A stretch of DNA of 64,000 nt from Amyloporia xantha (GCA_036971615.1 JAYKKR010000003.1:434001-498000); one strand, 5' to 3'. Shown: positions 11,559 through 22,258, counted from the first letter of the stretch. Notes: a model not told the origin generated them from the sequence alone. Numbers and translations: made by a program.

Positions 11559-12216
11559 TTCGTATACAGTATATACTCCGATGTTGTTGGTATCAAGGAC
11601 AAAATGTAGTCACAGAATATTGAGTTGCTTTACCAATATATGCAAACACATGACCTGGCGGCGCCGATACCGCGTCATAAAAATGCCATCCCAGTGGGCA
11701 TACCAGGCCCATAAGCACGGTGCGCCATGATGCGCAATATGAATACCACTGCATCCACCATCGGCCAACACTACTTGAAGCCGAGAATATACTACGGAAA
11801 TATGGCGCACTTGGCCACACCGTATCTACAGGCTATATTATAGCCCTCGGCCGACACTACTGGAAGGCGAGAATATACCACAGAAATATGGTGCACTCGG
11901 ACGCGCCGTATCTACAGGCTATATTATACCCTCTCGGCCGACCCTGCACTGCAGGCTATAGCGATGGCGTCGGCCGACGTCCGCTCTCCTTACTAAGTAA
12001 TAAAAACTTCACCCATATCTCTCCCTATAGAGTAGGCTATAGTGACTATATGGTGTGCACTTGCACCATTCGACGTCTCCACTTTGCCAATGTCATTGAA
12101 CGTCTCCTTCACTTCCAGCTTCGCCCTGCAGATGCAAACAACCCTCTCACCAACCGTGCATGCTTCATGTGCCAGCACCGGGTCACTGGTCGAATGAATG
12201 CTGTCGCAACTTATGT
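11559..12216. repeat. Spacer with an 86-bp tandem duplication
   Basis: Two diverged copies of an 86-bp unit start at about 11762 and 11848 (CGGCCRACACTAC, then GAGAATATAC, then CGTATCTACAGGCTATATTATA). The rest of the stretch has no supported gene. A plus-strand open stretch near 12050-12216 ends at the CATCAGG element and could be a truncated exon. Confidence 0.5.
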
Positions 12217-12781
12217 CATCAGGAAAAACCCCTTTGGCCCTAGGTTGACCTAGGAGTGACCTAGGCTGCCCTAGGGCACTCAGAGCACCCAGAGTACTCA
12301 GAGCACTCAGAGTGACCCAGGTTGCTCTTAGAGAAAAGTTATTTAGGTTTTGGAACCCAGGTTGACCTGAGTCAGACCTGAGGTCAGTCCTGGGTTGACT
12401 CAGGATATACCATATTTCAGTCTCAATATCCTTGGGATCACTTCATTTCACACTTATGAAAGACAGCATATAAATATATTCAGATAAAATACAATACAGA
12501 TGTGATACAGATAAATGTAACATATATTTGTGAAATACTAGAAGGAGAAATATGCGAGGCACTTACCATTCATTACTATCAATACAATATAATAACTTTC
12601 AGTAATGAGTTTCAGAAGTAAAACAACAGACTTACTCACATTACAATCCCAGACGGAATTGGAGCATAGGCAGATGGTGAAAAGAACTGTAAAGCTTAAG
12701 AACAGCTGAGAGATTGAAGTATGAATGGAAGATCAATATGAGCTTAGACATGTCCACTCACCAATTGCTACAACTTCTCAC

Positions 12782-12805
12782 AGAGAGAGAGAGAGAGAGA
12801 GAGAG
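12782..12805. repeat. (GA)n microsatellite
   Basis: Eleven to twelve uninterrupted GA dinucleotides inside CATCAGG element copy 2. Confidence 0.9.
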
Positions 12806-13232
12806 CACACTGAGTACAAGTGATATCTGTCATGCACAGTGATACGTCAGCATCAGCTTTGAAAAGACAAGTAGACTTACTTTGTATTGTCACAGTATAG
12901 CTATAGCCAGTACTTATAAGTAAGACTATAGTTGGAGATGAAGAAAGAAGACATGCACTTATTGCCTTTCAGGTCAACAGCGTCCAACCAGTCCTGTGAA
13001 GTGTTACTCCTCATGCCAGCCCAGAGATAGCTTAGATAGTATAAGTAAGGCAACAGACCAGATGAGCACCCAGAAGATCAGAGAAAGAGATAAATAGACC
13101 AGAGGCAGCCAAAGTAGAAGTGACAGCAGGACAGCAAAGGCGAGAGTGAAGGAGTTAGAAGAGAAATGAGCGCAGTGACTGCTGTGGAATGAAGACATGG
13201 CAGATCATGTGAATGTCATGTGACCTTCCCAA

Positions 13233-13262
13233 TAAGGAAGCGTGCCGGGGCACGCTTCCTTA
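13233..13262. repeat. 30-bp palindrome inside CATCAGG element copy 2
   Basis: Arms TAAGGAAGCGTGCC and GGCACGCTTCCTTA are exact reverse complements around a central GG. Pairing extends outward with one mismatch to CCA and TGG. Its sequence is unrelated to the palindromes of copies 1 and 3. Confidence 0.85.
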
Positions 13263-13534
13263 CTGGTAAAGTGAATGGCTTAGCATTCAATTGACAAACC
13301 ACTACATTTGGTGTAAATGGTTGGATACATACATATACCAAACTGTCTGCAAATATTATGACATGGTTCAGAGTGCAAAATTACACAAAATCATTGAGTA
13401 AGAGATATGTCAAAAAATCTCAAAGCCACCCAAGTTGACCTGGGGTAACCTGAGATGACCTGAGACAACCTGAGAAATCTCAGGTCTGCCAGAGTGACCC
13501 AGGTGAACCTAGAGCAAAAGTGTTTTTCCTGATG

Positions 13535-15373
13535 TTGATTGCTACGCCGTTTAGGGGTTGTAGGTCATGGACCAGCCGCAGGGACTTTCCATCTTTCTTT
13601 ACCACGCAGAACCACCTGGATCGGTACGAGGAGTTCGAAGGCTCGTACACCCCCGACGCAATCTTATCCTTGATGATTTGTACGACTTGGTCAAAGATGC
13701 CCGGCGGGATAGGGATGTTCTTCAGCACCCACAGAACATGTTCCACCATCGGAATCATGACCGGGGCGAAGTATTCGTCCGAGAACCTTCCCTTCTCCGT
13801 CTCATCCCAGGCAAACACCTGCTCGTGCTGTCCTACTAAAAAGTCCACCAGTTTCACTTCCTCCGGCCACAAGAATCCCCCTCCCCCAGGTCCAACGCCT
13901 CCCTCCGTTCGACCGTATAATGCCCCTGCGGGTAGAACTCGGGTGGCCGCCGAGGCAGTTCTGGTAAGTCCTTCAGGGGGTCCCCTAGCGCTCTTCGCAC
14001 GATTCGAAATTCCTCTGGTAGCATCGTCGCCACCGGTCTTACCTTGTTCACTACCTTCTTGTAGTCATACGCATGTACCACCTTGTCTTCTCCTACCCAG
14101 AACCCTTCCTTCCCACTCCTTCCGCTCCTTTCCGGCACCACGAGTCCTTCCTCCCGCGTCAAGTGTATCCTCTTCTCCCCCGCTTTCACCACCGGTGGTC
14201 GTTCGTTCATCTTGGGTTTGTGCGGCACGTATGAGGAAACAGAAATGCATTGAGACTGAATATCCTTGCCGATACATGATATGTGCGAATTGTCCAGACG
14301 AGACGACGACACCTGGGTGCAATTACCCCTCTTTTCTTCCCCCCGCGCAGTGCGCCTCTCCGCCGATTTGCCTGCTCTATCTATTGGGTCGGAAGGGGTA
14401 TACAGAGAGTATAAACGTACGAGTGCGTCTCCGTGAGCGTTGCCCGCATCCTCGACTATTGAAAACCCGCCACGGATGGCTTTCGTCGACCGTTCTGTGG
14501 TTTTGTCGCCACCATCACCTGTTCCCCTGTCTCCGGGTCTGTAAGCATGATTTGTTGTTCGCCGGAGGGGAAGTCCCACATTTCGCAAGCGGTCAGAGCA
14601 AAGAAGGGCCGTCCCAGGAGAACTTCGAACAGCGCGCCGTCCAGCACCTGGAGCTGGAGGTACAGGTCGACGCTTCCAAACGTGAAACATACGTTTTGCG
14701 CCTTCCCGACTGTTTTTACCTGGGCGCTGTTGGCCGTCTCCATCGTAATGGCTTCGTCAGGCTTCAGGACAATCCCCGTCTTTTCCCATATGTCCTTCCG
14801 CATAGCCACAATCTGCGCCCCGCCGTCGAGCACACACTCGCATGTGAACTTCCCTTCGATAACCGGTTCCACCGCCCGCAGCGCCAGGGAGTCGTGCCCG
14901 ATACTCGCCCCTCCTTACGTAACCTGGAAGGTTTCCTTCGCGTCCTCCCAATGGTCCTCGTCATTGACCTCCACCAGACCGGCGGTGGCTACCCGCGACG
15001 TTGTCACATCCCCCTTCACTTCCTTCCGCACCCCTGCCAAGATTGCCAGGACCTCCCCCACCGTCATCTCCACCTTCGTCCCATAGAGCTTCTTCGTTGC
15101 CTCCGCCACCAAGTACCATTGTTCAATCTCCGTCTGGTACTTGTATTGTCCCGTGGTTCCTCCCGCCCCCTTCCCTTTGCTTCCCTTAGCCTTTTCCTTG
15201 CTCGTCCGTGGTATGCTGGCCGCGGGTATCCCCGGCGGTTTCCCTCCTGGGCCCCACAGTGCCGCCCCCATCCTTGCCCCCATCTTCTTTACTTTCTCAA
15301 ACCGCACTTCCTTCTTCGTTGCCCACCAACTCTGCTTGGAGTACTCGGACCCTTTCCGATGGATCTTCCTCAT
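13535..15373 (-). pseudogene. Ty3/gypsy pol remnant: protease and start of reverse transcriptase
   Basis: Read on the minus strand, a frame offset +1 from gag starts at or before 15373 and covers a Lys-rich linker. It is stopped by an in-frame TAA near 14915, then resumes in the same frame as a retropepsin-like domain (CVLDGGAQIVAMRKD, about 14830-14790) that ends near 14456. After further frame changes (near 14500 and 13870) the reverse transcriptase begins with FLWPEEVKLVDFL, then KDKIASGVYEPSNSSYRSRW and VHDLQPLNGVAI. It is cut there by the CATCAGG element at 13534. The continuation of RT, RNase H and integrase is not found beyond 12217. Several lesions plus truncation make this a dead copy. 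Confidence 0.8.
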
Positions 15374-16706
15374 CCGACGTATCCTCGTCCCTTGCCCCCA
15401 CCATATTCACCTCTTCGCATATCTGGAAGAGGTTCGCGGCCAAGTGCGGGGGTGCCTGTCGCTTGTTCCCCATGACCCGTACCAATTGTCCCGGGTTCTG
15501 GACGTGCCACGAGTCTACCCAGTCCTTCATGTACTCCCCAGGCAATCCGTGCAGAACGAACATCCCGTTCGGCAATTGTACCTTCCCAGTTTTGTCTCGG
15601 TAGATCTTCTGGTCGAGGATGTACTGGAGGATAATCCTGCAAGTCCGCATGAAGTGCTCTGGGTCCCCACAGAAATTGCATAGGAAATTACCCGGCACCC
15701 CTCCCGCTCCCTGTGGCACTCCTCCTCCCGCCCGCAGCGCACCTCCTGCTCCCCCACCGTGTCCTGCCAAGAACACCTGCATCATCTGTATTGTCTGGTT
15801 GAAGAGCGCCAGGTCAACGCCCTCTGTCTTTACCACTGTGGTTGCTGCTGGAGGTGCCGTTGTTCCGCCCGACCCTACCACGTCCCTTCTGCCTCCACCC
15901 ATGGCTCCTCCCCCTACCCCCGGAAGACACTTCTGCACTACCTTATGCATCACATTTATTCCCCACGGGTCATCTGGGTCGTGGTCAGGCTCCACGATCT
16001 CAGCCCTCTGGGTAATGGTTCGTAGTTCTTCCTCCCGGAACCTGCGCATGTATACTTCGTCCCGGTGCCGCGCCACTATCTTGCTTTTCGATATCAGGAA
16101 GGACGCGACCGGGGAATACTCTCGATAATATGCAGCCTCCTCCCCCCTCGTCTGCATCCCCTTGTCTCGCGCTGACTGCGCTATGCGATCGAGATCTGCC
16201 ACGGTGTACCTTTTGTCTCCGTCCACCCCCAGGTACAAGGCCTTCACCCCTCGCTTAAACACCAGATACACCCGCCCTGTGGCCCCGTCCGCCGTCTTCC
16301 ATAGCTCTTCTTGTTCCACCGTTAGGTACTTCAACACGTACCGTATCTTCTCCTCCTCTGTTGTTATTCCTGCCGCTGCGCACAGGTCTTCCAGGTCCTC
16401 GAAGTATCGTAGTAGGTTAGGCGGTTCCCCATCGAAGGTCGGCGCCATCTTTGCCCCTCGTATGGGCATGGAAGAGGTAGGCATGACGCGCGTGGGTACT
16501 GTAGTAGTCGTCGATTGAGAAGGTGCGGGACGGGGCGAGCTTGCTCGTGATGGAGGGAGTGGTACATTCACGGGTTCTATGTATGGCAACAGGATGGTGG
16601 GCTCAAGGACCTCTCGTTTAACTTGTACTGAGGGTGGTGCCAATATCGTTCGTTGCCACGGACGCTCGGGAGGAACTATGGTCGACACGTCTAAGTCAGT
16701 GAACAA
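15297..16706 (-). CDS. Ty3/gypsy Gag-like protein with CCHC zinc knuckle
   Basis: A continuous minus-strand frame of about 469 codons. After a Pro/Ser-rich N-terminus comes a retrotransposon capsid-type region (FDGEPPNLLRYFEDLEDLC, then the helical EEEKIRYVLKYLTVEQEELW) and a zinc knuckle CNFCGDPEHFMRTC (CX2CX4HX4C), followed by an acidic tail. It would package element RNA in a cytoplasmic particle. The start is uncertain: the codon at 16706 is TTG and no ATG lies close upstream in frame, so the true start may be spliced or lost. The end overlaps the first pol frame by about 75 nt, with pol in the +1 frame, which fits frameshifted Gag-Pol expression. Pol itself is broken, so this is a relic with an open Gag. 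Confidence 0.75.
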   Translation of the reverse strand: MFTDLDVSTIVPPERPWQRTILAPPSVQVKREVLEPTILLPYIEPVNVPLPPSRASSPRPAPSQSTTTTVPTRVMPTSSMPIRGAKMAPTFDGEPPNLLRYFEDLEDLCAAAGITTEEEKIRYVLKYLTVEQEELWKTADGATGRVYLVFKRGVKALYLGVDGDKRYTVADLDRIAQSARDKGMQTRGEEAAYYREYSPVASFLISKSKIVARHRDEVYMRRFREEELRTITQRAEIVEPDHDPDDPWGINVMHKVVQKCLPGVGGGAMGGGRRDVVGSGGTTAPPAATTVVKTEGVDLALFNQTIQMMQVFLAGHGGGAGGALRAGGGVPQGAGGVPGNFLCNFCGDPEHFMRTCRIILQYILDQKIYRDKTGKVQLPNGMFVLHGLPGEYMKDWVDSWHVQNPGQLVRVMGNKRQAPPHLAANLFQICEEVNMVGARDEDTSDEEDPSERVRVLQAELVGNEEGSAV

Positions 16707-17213
16707 CGAGCTTGCAGTGTTTGTGTATAGTAGAATGACCGTTCAAATAAGAGGGGAAAATAACGATGAGAAAAAAGAGAAAATCGTCCGTGTATAGAAA
16801 GGAAGAAACGCTCGATGTCAACTCGTGACACTGGCGATGAGCGGGTCGAAGGGGTTACAAATGATTCGGTAATCGACGAGATCATGGACGTCTCTTCCGT
16901 ACTGCTTCCTTCCGCCAGTGGCTCGTGGTTCACTGGGGAATGGAGTGGAGGCGGGGGATGTTCAAGAGATACGGATCGCATGTTGATTTGTGAACGGAAG
17001 GGGGGGATCCTGACGTCGAAAGGGTTATCCGAGTCCGAGTTGTTGAACGCGGCCGGTCAGAGGGGAAAATGAGGAAGGTCGAGGTCTAGTCGGGGCGAGA
17101 TAGGACTGTTCTGGGCTAAGAGAAGTCCTTGCTGTAGAGTACGGTCCGGCACGGCGATGGTGCGCGAACGAAGTCTTCAAACTATAAGATTCCCCCTCGC
17201 GGTGGGCTCCACT

Positions 17214-17448
17214 TGTAAGGCTTGGTGCTCCTCCTGCTGTGCAATAAGCACACCTGGAAGGAACAGATCAAAGAGTCGAAGGGGAAGGGGAGTGAAGACG
17301 TTCTCAGCGTCTGGCACGGAGGATGAGCAAGAAAGAAAAGAATTGATTGAGCTAGAGACTCATAGGTATATGGGGGATGATCTAAGTGTGCTATCCCAGT
17401 CAAGTCGCAGTTGCAGTCCTAAGTACGCAGTAGATATCCCGGTTCGCA
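17214..17448 (+). repeat. 235-bp repeat, copy B, inverted relative to 6876-7110
   Basis: Identical to the reverse complement of 6876-7110 as far as I can read. It is followed by sequence unrelated to that next to copy A, so it is a discrete mobile or duplicated block. Confidence 0.85.
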
Positions 17449-18030
17449 GTAAAATGGGTCAAGCCGCTTGCTCGCCCTCTCATAGAAGTAAAACGCAGTG
17501 TTGCTCCGCTGAGCAGAAAACCCGGTCACGTGAAAGTCAAAGTCCCAGTCGCAGCTCGTACCAGATGGTAGATGCCCCTTCCGCCTCGTTCCCCTTCCTC
17601 ATATATACCTTGTCCCGCGTGCGCTGCCACGTCACCCTCCTTCCCGCTTCCTCCCGCTTCCTCCCCTGACTTACTTTTCCCCCTTCCGCGTGTTCTTCCC
17701 TCCCTTTGTCTCATTCGCCATGTCTGAGCCTGCTGAACCTACCGACCCCATCGGTTCCCTCCACGTCTGCCGCTACCTCCTCCTTGTAGACGTGCTTTGC
17801 GCTGAATGCGTTGTCGAGCCTTCGTTCCGCCCTTCCGATCCGGCTGCTTGGCTTGCCTGGGCGCACGGAGTGTGCTGGCTGTTGGTTTGTCCACCTTCCC
17901 TTTACTCCTCGTTCCCTCCGCTTGTCTCGTCCTGCCCTGCCCGACCGTCCGTTCATAGGGTAGCGCGTACCCATTCCTTACACCGGCAAGGGAGGATCGG
18001 AAAGCTGAGTTTCCAAGTGCTCAGGTAGGG
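17449..18030 (+). mobile_element. LTR-retroelement-like fragment with TATA box and short coding start
   Basis: A TATA-like ATATATAC at 17601-17608 is followed by a pyrimidine-rich leader and an ATG at 17720 opening a frame (MSEPAEPTDPIGSLHVCRYL) that reads to 18028. Its latter part is shared in the opposite orientation with 2990-3110. I infer a fragment of a retroelement promoter region and first exon. No LTR boundaries or primer-binding site could be fixed. Confidence 0.4.
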
Positions 18031-18611
18031 TTTGGTTCGCAAATGCCTGCGCCTGCATTCCGGAAGGAGGGGTTCGGCCATCAAACACCCTTGAAAGACA
18101 CTGAGTAGGTCCAGTACTGATGGAAGGAGGGGGTCCAGGTTCGGCCAGAGGATATACTAAGTTCCAAACTGAGTTGAAGGTGCGAGTAGCTGGGAAAGCT
18201 GCTGAAAGGCCTTGCGGTAAAGGTCCTGATTTGTGGCATGAATTGGGGAGAGAATCCACAACAGGAGCGGAATATGCAGGTCCTCATGGTTGATCCGTTT
18301 GGGTCTTCATCATGGAATTGCTGTGCGCCTGTACTCCTCCAAAAGTGACGTGCTGCGGAGGTTCTTCAGGGTTTGAAGGCCCTAGGTTCCTCCACGGTCC
18401 ATCCGGGAATGTTCTTGGTCGACAAGGGGGGTTAGTAGACTTAGCCGGAGGTAACGTGAACTCAGGGTTCCTGAAGCTGGACCTTTGGTTGTGATTGGAT
18501 TGTATAGTCACTCCAGGGGGGGGGAGTCGAGTATAGGTGGCGTAACCACGCGGTTTGGATCGACAGGAAGTTCAGACGTGGGCAGAGCTTCGTCAGGGGT
18601 GTCAGATTTTT
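18031..18611 (-). pseudogene. Unrecognised minus-strand ORF fragments left of the 171-bp-arm element
   Basis: Short overlapping minus-strand open stretches (18511-18284, 18287-18081, 18259-17978), rich in Pro and Ser. They probably belong to the same decayed unit as 19296-20356 and 22259-22777, separated by the elements at 18612 and 20357. No domain was recognised and the frames do not join cleanly. Confidence 0.3.
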
Positions 18612-19293
18612 AAGGTTATCTTTCTCATTAATTAACACAATATTTGGGTAGCAAAGTCCATCACTTAGCACATCAAGTTAATGATAGGATTATCATGAGA
18701 TTACTATGATAGTTATCATTACAGTTAACCTGTCAATAACTATATGTTTAACTACATGATCGTCAAGTGTTAAACTGAGACACATGCAGCTTGATATAGA
18801 CTTTCATTTATGTGACATATGGCATTATGGACTTTTTGGAAAAGTTTAACTGATCTGTGCTTAGTTAACCCAAAGATAACCTAAAGTTGATCCAGCCTAG
18901 TCTGGCTTAATCTGATGCAGTGCTGAAAATGTCAAAAAGTCGAAAATTGTTGAAGTCCAGATATATTGCCACCCTTGGTAAGACTATAGGATATATTGAC
19001 TAAATATTAAGACGATGTACAAGCCCTTATGGTGTAGTGGTTGAGTTGAGTGTGAAGTTGCCATTTATGGTAATGCCTGGGTTCAATCCCAGCTGGTGTA
19101 ATTCATTTATTTTCCTAAATTATGTCTCAGTTTAACACTTGACGATCATGTAGTTAAACATATAGTTATTGACAGGTTAACTGTAATGATAACTATCATA
19201 GTAATCTCATGATAATCCTATCATTAACTTGATGTGCTAAGTGATGGACTTTGCTACCCAAATATTGTGTTAATTAATGAGAAAGATAACCTT
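18612..19293. mobile_element. Inverted-repeat element with 171-bp arms and tRNA-like core
   Basis: The left arm 18612-18782 (starting AAGGTTATCTTTCTCATTAA) and right arm 19123-19293 are inverted copies of equal length, nearly identical by eye. The 340-bp centre contains a tRNA-like sequence at 19023-19098. There is no ORF. The flanks do not show a clear target duplication; TTAA on the left and TTTA on the right is only suggestive. This is a MITE-type non-autonomous element. Confidence 0.8.
19023..19098 (+). pseudogene. tRNA-like sequence, probably tRNA-derived relic
   Basis: Contains a pol III A box TGGTGTAGTGG (19030-19040), in the style of Glu or Asp tRNAs, and a B box GGTTCAATCC (19080-19089) in a perfect T arm (CTGGG, TTCAATC, CCCAG). 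The acceptor stem does not pair and no convincing anticodon arm is visible. I call it a tRNA-derived relic, not a working tRNA gene. Confidence 0.55.
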
Positions 19294-19295
19294 TA

Positions 19296-20356
19296 TTATT
19301 TGAGAAAGATGGCTTCGTAACTGAGCATATCCAAAGCTGGAGCCAGAGGCACCGAAACATGGTCAGCAGCCTGGGTCCTGAAGGAAGAGTCGGGGACCAA
19401 AGTTGGTTCCGGACTCTCCTTGGTAACTGCTGGAGTAGTGCCAGATCGCATTGGGTCTAGGCTGGCAGAAACACCATCACCAGGGAGAAGCTGAGTCATT
19501 TGTTCTACTTCGTCTGCAGAGGCCTCTCCAGTCAGGACTTCGGATCGGAAACGGAAAATTGATTCTCGCACGGATTCTGGAATGCCTGCTTTTTGAAACC
19601 TCAACCCAGGATTAGAGGGCACGTCCCTGAGTTTGGCTGGTACTGGCCTGCCTCGTCCTTCGTGATGAAGCGTGCACCGTTCTACGATGTGCCAGTATTG
19701 GGGAGTGAGAGAGTCGACAATGTCGATCATGGTTAACCAATGATCCAGGCGGTGACAATTAGAAGTCTTGGGCCCACTTGAATCACTGTGAAAGTCAGAG
19801 GCCGTGGATGGGACTGAGTTGGTCATAGGGTGACTGCAGTGAAGGTCATTTCATTGGCAGACGACTTCGAAGGCTTCACCTGTGGGCCAGGCGTAATTGA
19901 ACCAATTGGAAGGCATCACATAGAATGCTCTTGGATTCGCATCCTTTCATGATTGATAGCAACCTATCATGGTGGTCGAACTCCCAGGATTTATTGGTGA
20001 ATTTGAGACGTAACATAGCCTTAACGGCTCATTCCAAGCTGTCTGTCAGATATTTAACTCGGCACAATGTAGGAGCAGGGAGCCTATAGTGTTTCTCCTT
20101 CCCGACTGCGTTACCGGCATTGTGAATGTGGTGTTTGGTGAATATTTCCAAGAGAAAGTCATGTGTTTTGTCACCGATACTACGGTAGGTGCCAGTTCGG
20201 TCAGGTTTGGCCAGGTCCGCGAAGATGTCCAGAGAGGCTTCCTTGTCGTGGAGGGTCTCCAGTAAGAATCTGTTGGAGTCGCACAACACTTGAATAGTGT
20301 GTCATTCGAGCAGGGAGTTGGTCGAGCAGGGAGTTGGCTGCCACTCTGACTGACAT
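19296..20356 (-). pseudogene. Unrecognised coding remnant, split by element insertions
   Basis: Two minus-strand open stretches. The stretch 20289-20029 includes KTHDFLLEIFTKHHIHNAGN. The stretch 19826-19296 includes HWLTMIDIVDSLTPQYWHIV and a Pro/Ser-rich acidic tail. They look like real protein sequence but match no family I know. The unit is bounded right by the CATCAGG element (20357) and left by the 171-bp-arm element (19293). The stop of the second stretch lies just before the left element. Probably one gene, perhaps transposon-encoded, broken into pieces; the fragment at 22259-22777 would be its upstream part. Confidence 0.4.
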
Positions 20357-22258
20357 CATCAGGAAAAACTCAGGTTGTCCCAGAGCATCCCAGGTTGCTC
20401 TGAGTTGCTCTGAGATATTCAGATATTTTCAGAGCATCCTAGGCTATCTTGTATGTCTTTGAGATACTTTAGAATTTGAAAGATGGTATTCAAGTTGTAA
20501 TTAGAAAGTTTAACATGCATAAAATCAGTCTATAGTTGCTAATGTTTCTTAGCTCTATCTGCATATATTGATTGAGTCAGAGCTATTGTAGAGAAAATAA
20601 TCAATCACTATAATAATTTTTATGAGACTTCAATTATTCCATTCACTTCTAGGTTCTATAATATGCACTTGTACTCATACTGTGATTAGAGCAGTGGCAG
20701 TGTTCTTGTATGCTCTAAGATAAGGTTCAATAGAGTTGTCATTCTTAGATTATTGAATAGACAAATACTTATTCTCCAACTTTATTTAGAACTTTGCTGT
20801 GAGATGCTATTGACATTATAAAATTATTCAGATTTTCTCAGAGGAGTTCAGAGATAGCTTGGGTTGCTATTGTACAACACTCTGAGCCAATTGGTATATC
20901 AGTTATTCCAGCTCTCAATTAGTGTAAGTTATTCCTATATTCCTGAAGAGAATATTTTAATTCAGCAATAAAAATGACTTAAGAAGAGTGGAGGCCACTA
21001 GATAGTCAGTGTGATGATAGCTATGCTAAAGTGCTTGAGAATGAGACATTAAAGTAGAAGGTAAATAGATATTAGAGTGAAAATGCCAATCTGAGTGAAG
21101 AAGGCCATTATTACCTTAAATGGTATACAGTCTGTCACGACAGACTGTACTGTTTGGATGTTTGGCCAATGTTTGGCTTTTATTTGGCCCATGTTTGACA
21201 CATCACAAAGCAACATGCCCGTTCTCTTCTTATACCACCACCATTGTCTAAGTCAGCTCCAGCCTTCCCTCTGCGTACATCTCTAACCTATGTCTATGCT
21301 TCCCACATTCTGATATACTCTATATGACTACAGCTAGCCTCTCTCTGTCTTCACTGGTGTCTTCATGTGACTCTTCTGTTCTTCCTTTTGAATGCTGGTG
21401 AGTCCATTGTCTTCAATAGGCTTGGCTTACACTTGGTGGGCAAGGATTTATCTGGTGGTTTGTGGGACATGGCCCATGTGAGTCTGTAAATTATCTTCCA
21501 GTTCTCAATTCAAGTTCTCTGTTTTAGATCATCCTCACTGCTATATTTGTGAGACTAGTTTCTAATCTGTTCTGCCACTGTTGTTGAGGTGAGTACACTT
21601 TTGTCTTGCTAGGTACTACACTAATGAAATTATAGCTGCAGGCTAGCTTATGCCTTCAGCACTGTCTGAGCATTTGAGGTGTGTTTATGCCACATCATTT
21701 CTACTGTCACTTTCTCATAAATTGAACAGGGCTGTGATTTTTGGGCTGTTTCCAGATATGTGCCAGCAGTCATCTGTTTTTATGGTATGTTTTTCAGTGG
21801 CAGCAATATTTTATTGACTAACAGAACTATTCATAGTTGTTTTATTCTCATTTTTCAGCTTTTATAGACTGAATTTATGATATGATCACAGTGTGTTTTC
21901 ATTCATATACTATCTAACAGACCTCAACCTATTTTCAATAATAGATGCCTACTGTAGTATTAGAATGATGTATATATGTTTTGATATAACAATATATCTC
22001 ATTTCCTATGATTTGTGATTCTGTGTGATTCTGTAATAATCTGAGAGCAATACATATGTCTTTGAGTGTTCTTTCAGAGTAGTTCAGATACATACTGGGA
22101 GTACTCTGGGATGCTCCCAGAGATTTGAGCTAGAAGGGGTTAGTCTGGGAGCAACCCAGAGTACTCTGAGCACTCTGAACACTCTGAACACTCTGAAGTC
22201 TTTAGGATACTCCAGGATACTCTCAGATTGTCCTGGAGCAAATGTGTTTTTCCTGATG
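20357..22258 (+). mobile_element. CATCAGG-family DNA element, copy 3 (1.9 kb, complete)
   Basis: Begins CATCAGGAAAAAC (20357-20369) and ends GTTTTTCCTGATG (22246-22258). It is the full-length relative of copy 1, similar over its whole length in the same orientation. Subterminal CTCTGAG repeats occupy both ends, the internal palindrome is at 21126-21149, and a run of GTGAGT-like motifs follows. No ORF of note. It splits a minus-strand coding unit, parts of which lie on both sides. The flanking bases share only AT. Confidence 0.8.
21126..21149. repeat. Palindrome inside CATCAGG element copy 3
   Basis: Arms TACAGTCTGTC and GACAGACTGTA pair exactly around a central AC. Compared with copy 1, an arm G is T here and its partner C is A, so pairing is kept. 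Confidence 0.85.

Larger units (their letters stand above)
12217..13534 (-). mobile_element. CATCAGG-family DNA element, copy 2 (1.3 kb)
   Basis: Bounded by CATCAGGAAAAAC (12217-12229) and GTTTTTCCTGATG (13522-13534). The subterminal DNA is full of short CTCAGAG and ACCTAGG-type repeats. The interior is AT-rich and unlike copies 1 and 3 in sequence, but it has the same plan read on the minus strand: terminal repeat, palindrome (13233-13262), pyrimidine-rich tract, then GTGAGT motifs. It has a (GA)n run at 12782-12805 and no convincing ORF. It interrupts the reverse transcriptase of the gypsy element on its right. Confidence 0.75.

Noticed and set aside
12217..13534. Classification of the CATCAGG elements as Helitrons
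   Set aside because: TC and CTGA ends between A and T would fit loosely, but there is no hairpin just before the 3' end, and perfect inverted ends argue for another type. Left unclassified.
13520..15475. 651-codon plus-strand ORF
   Set aside because: It lies antisense to the gypsy pol region, whose motifs (protease, RT) are on the minus strand. It shows only low-complexity Pro/Leu-rich sequence.
19023..19098. Functional tRNA gene
   Set aside because: A and B boxes and T arm are present but the acceptor stem does not pair and no clear anticodon arm exists.
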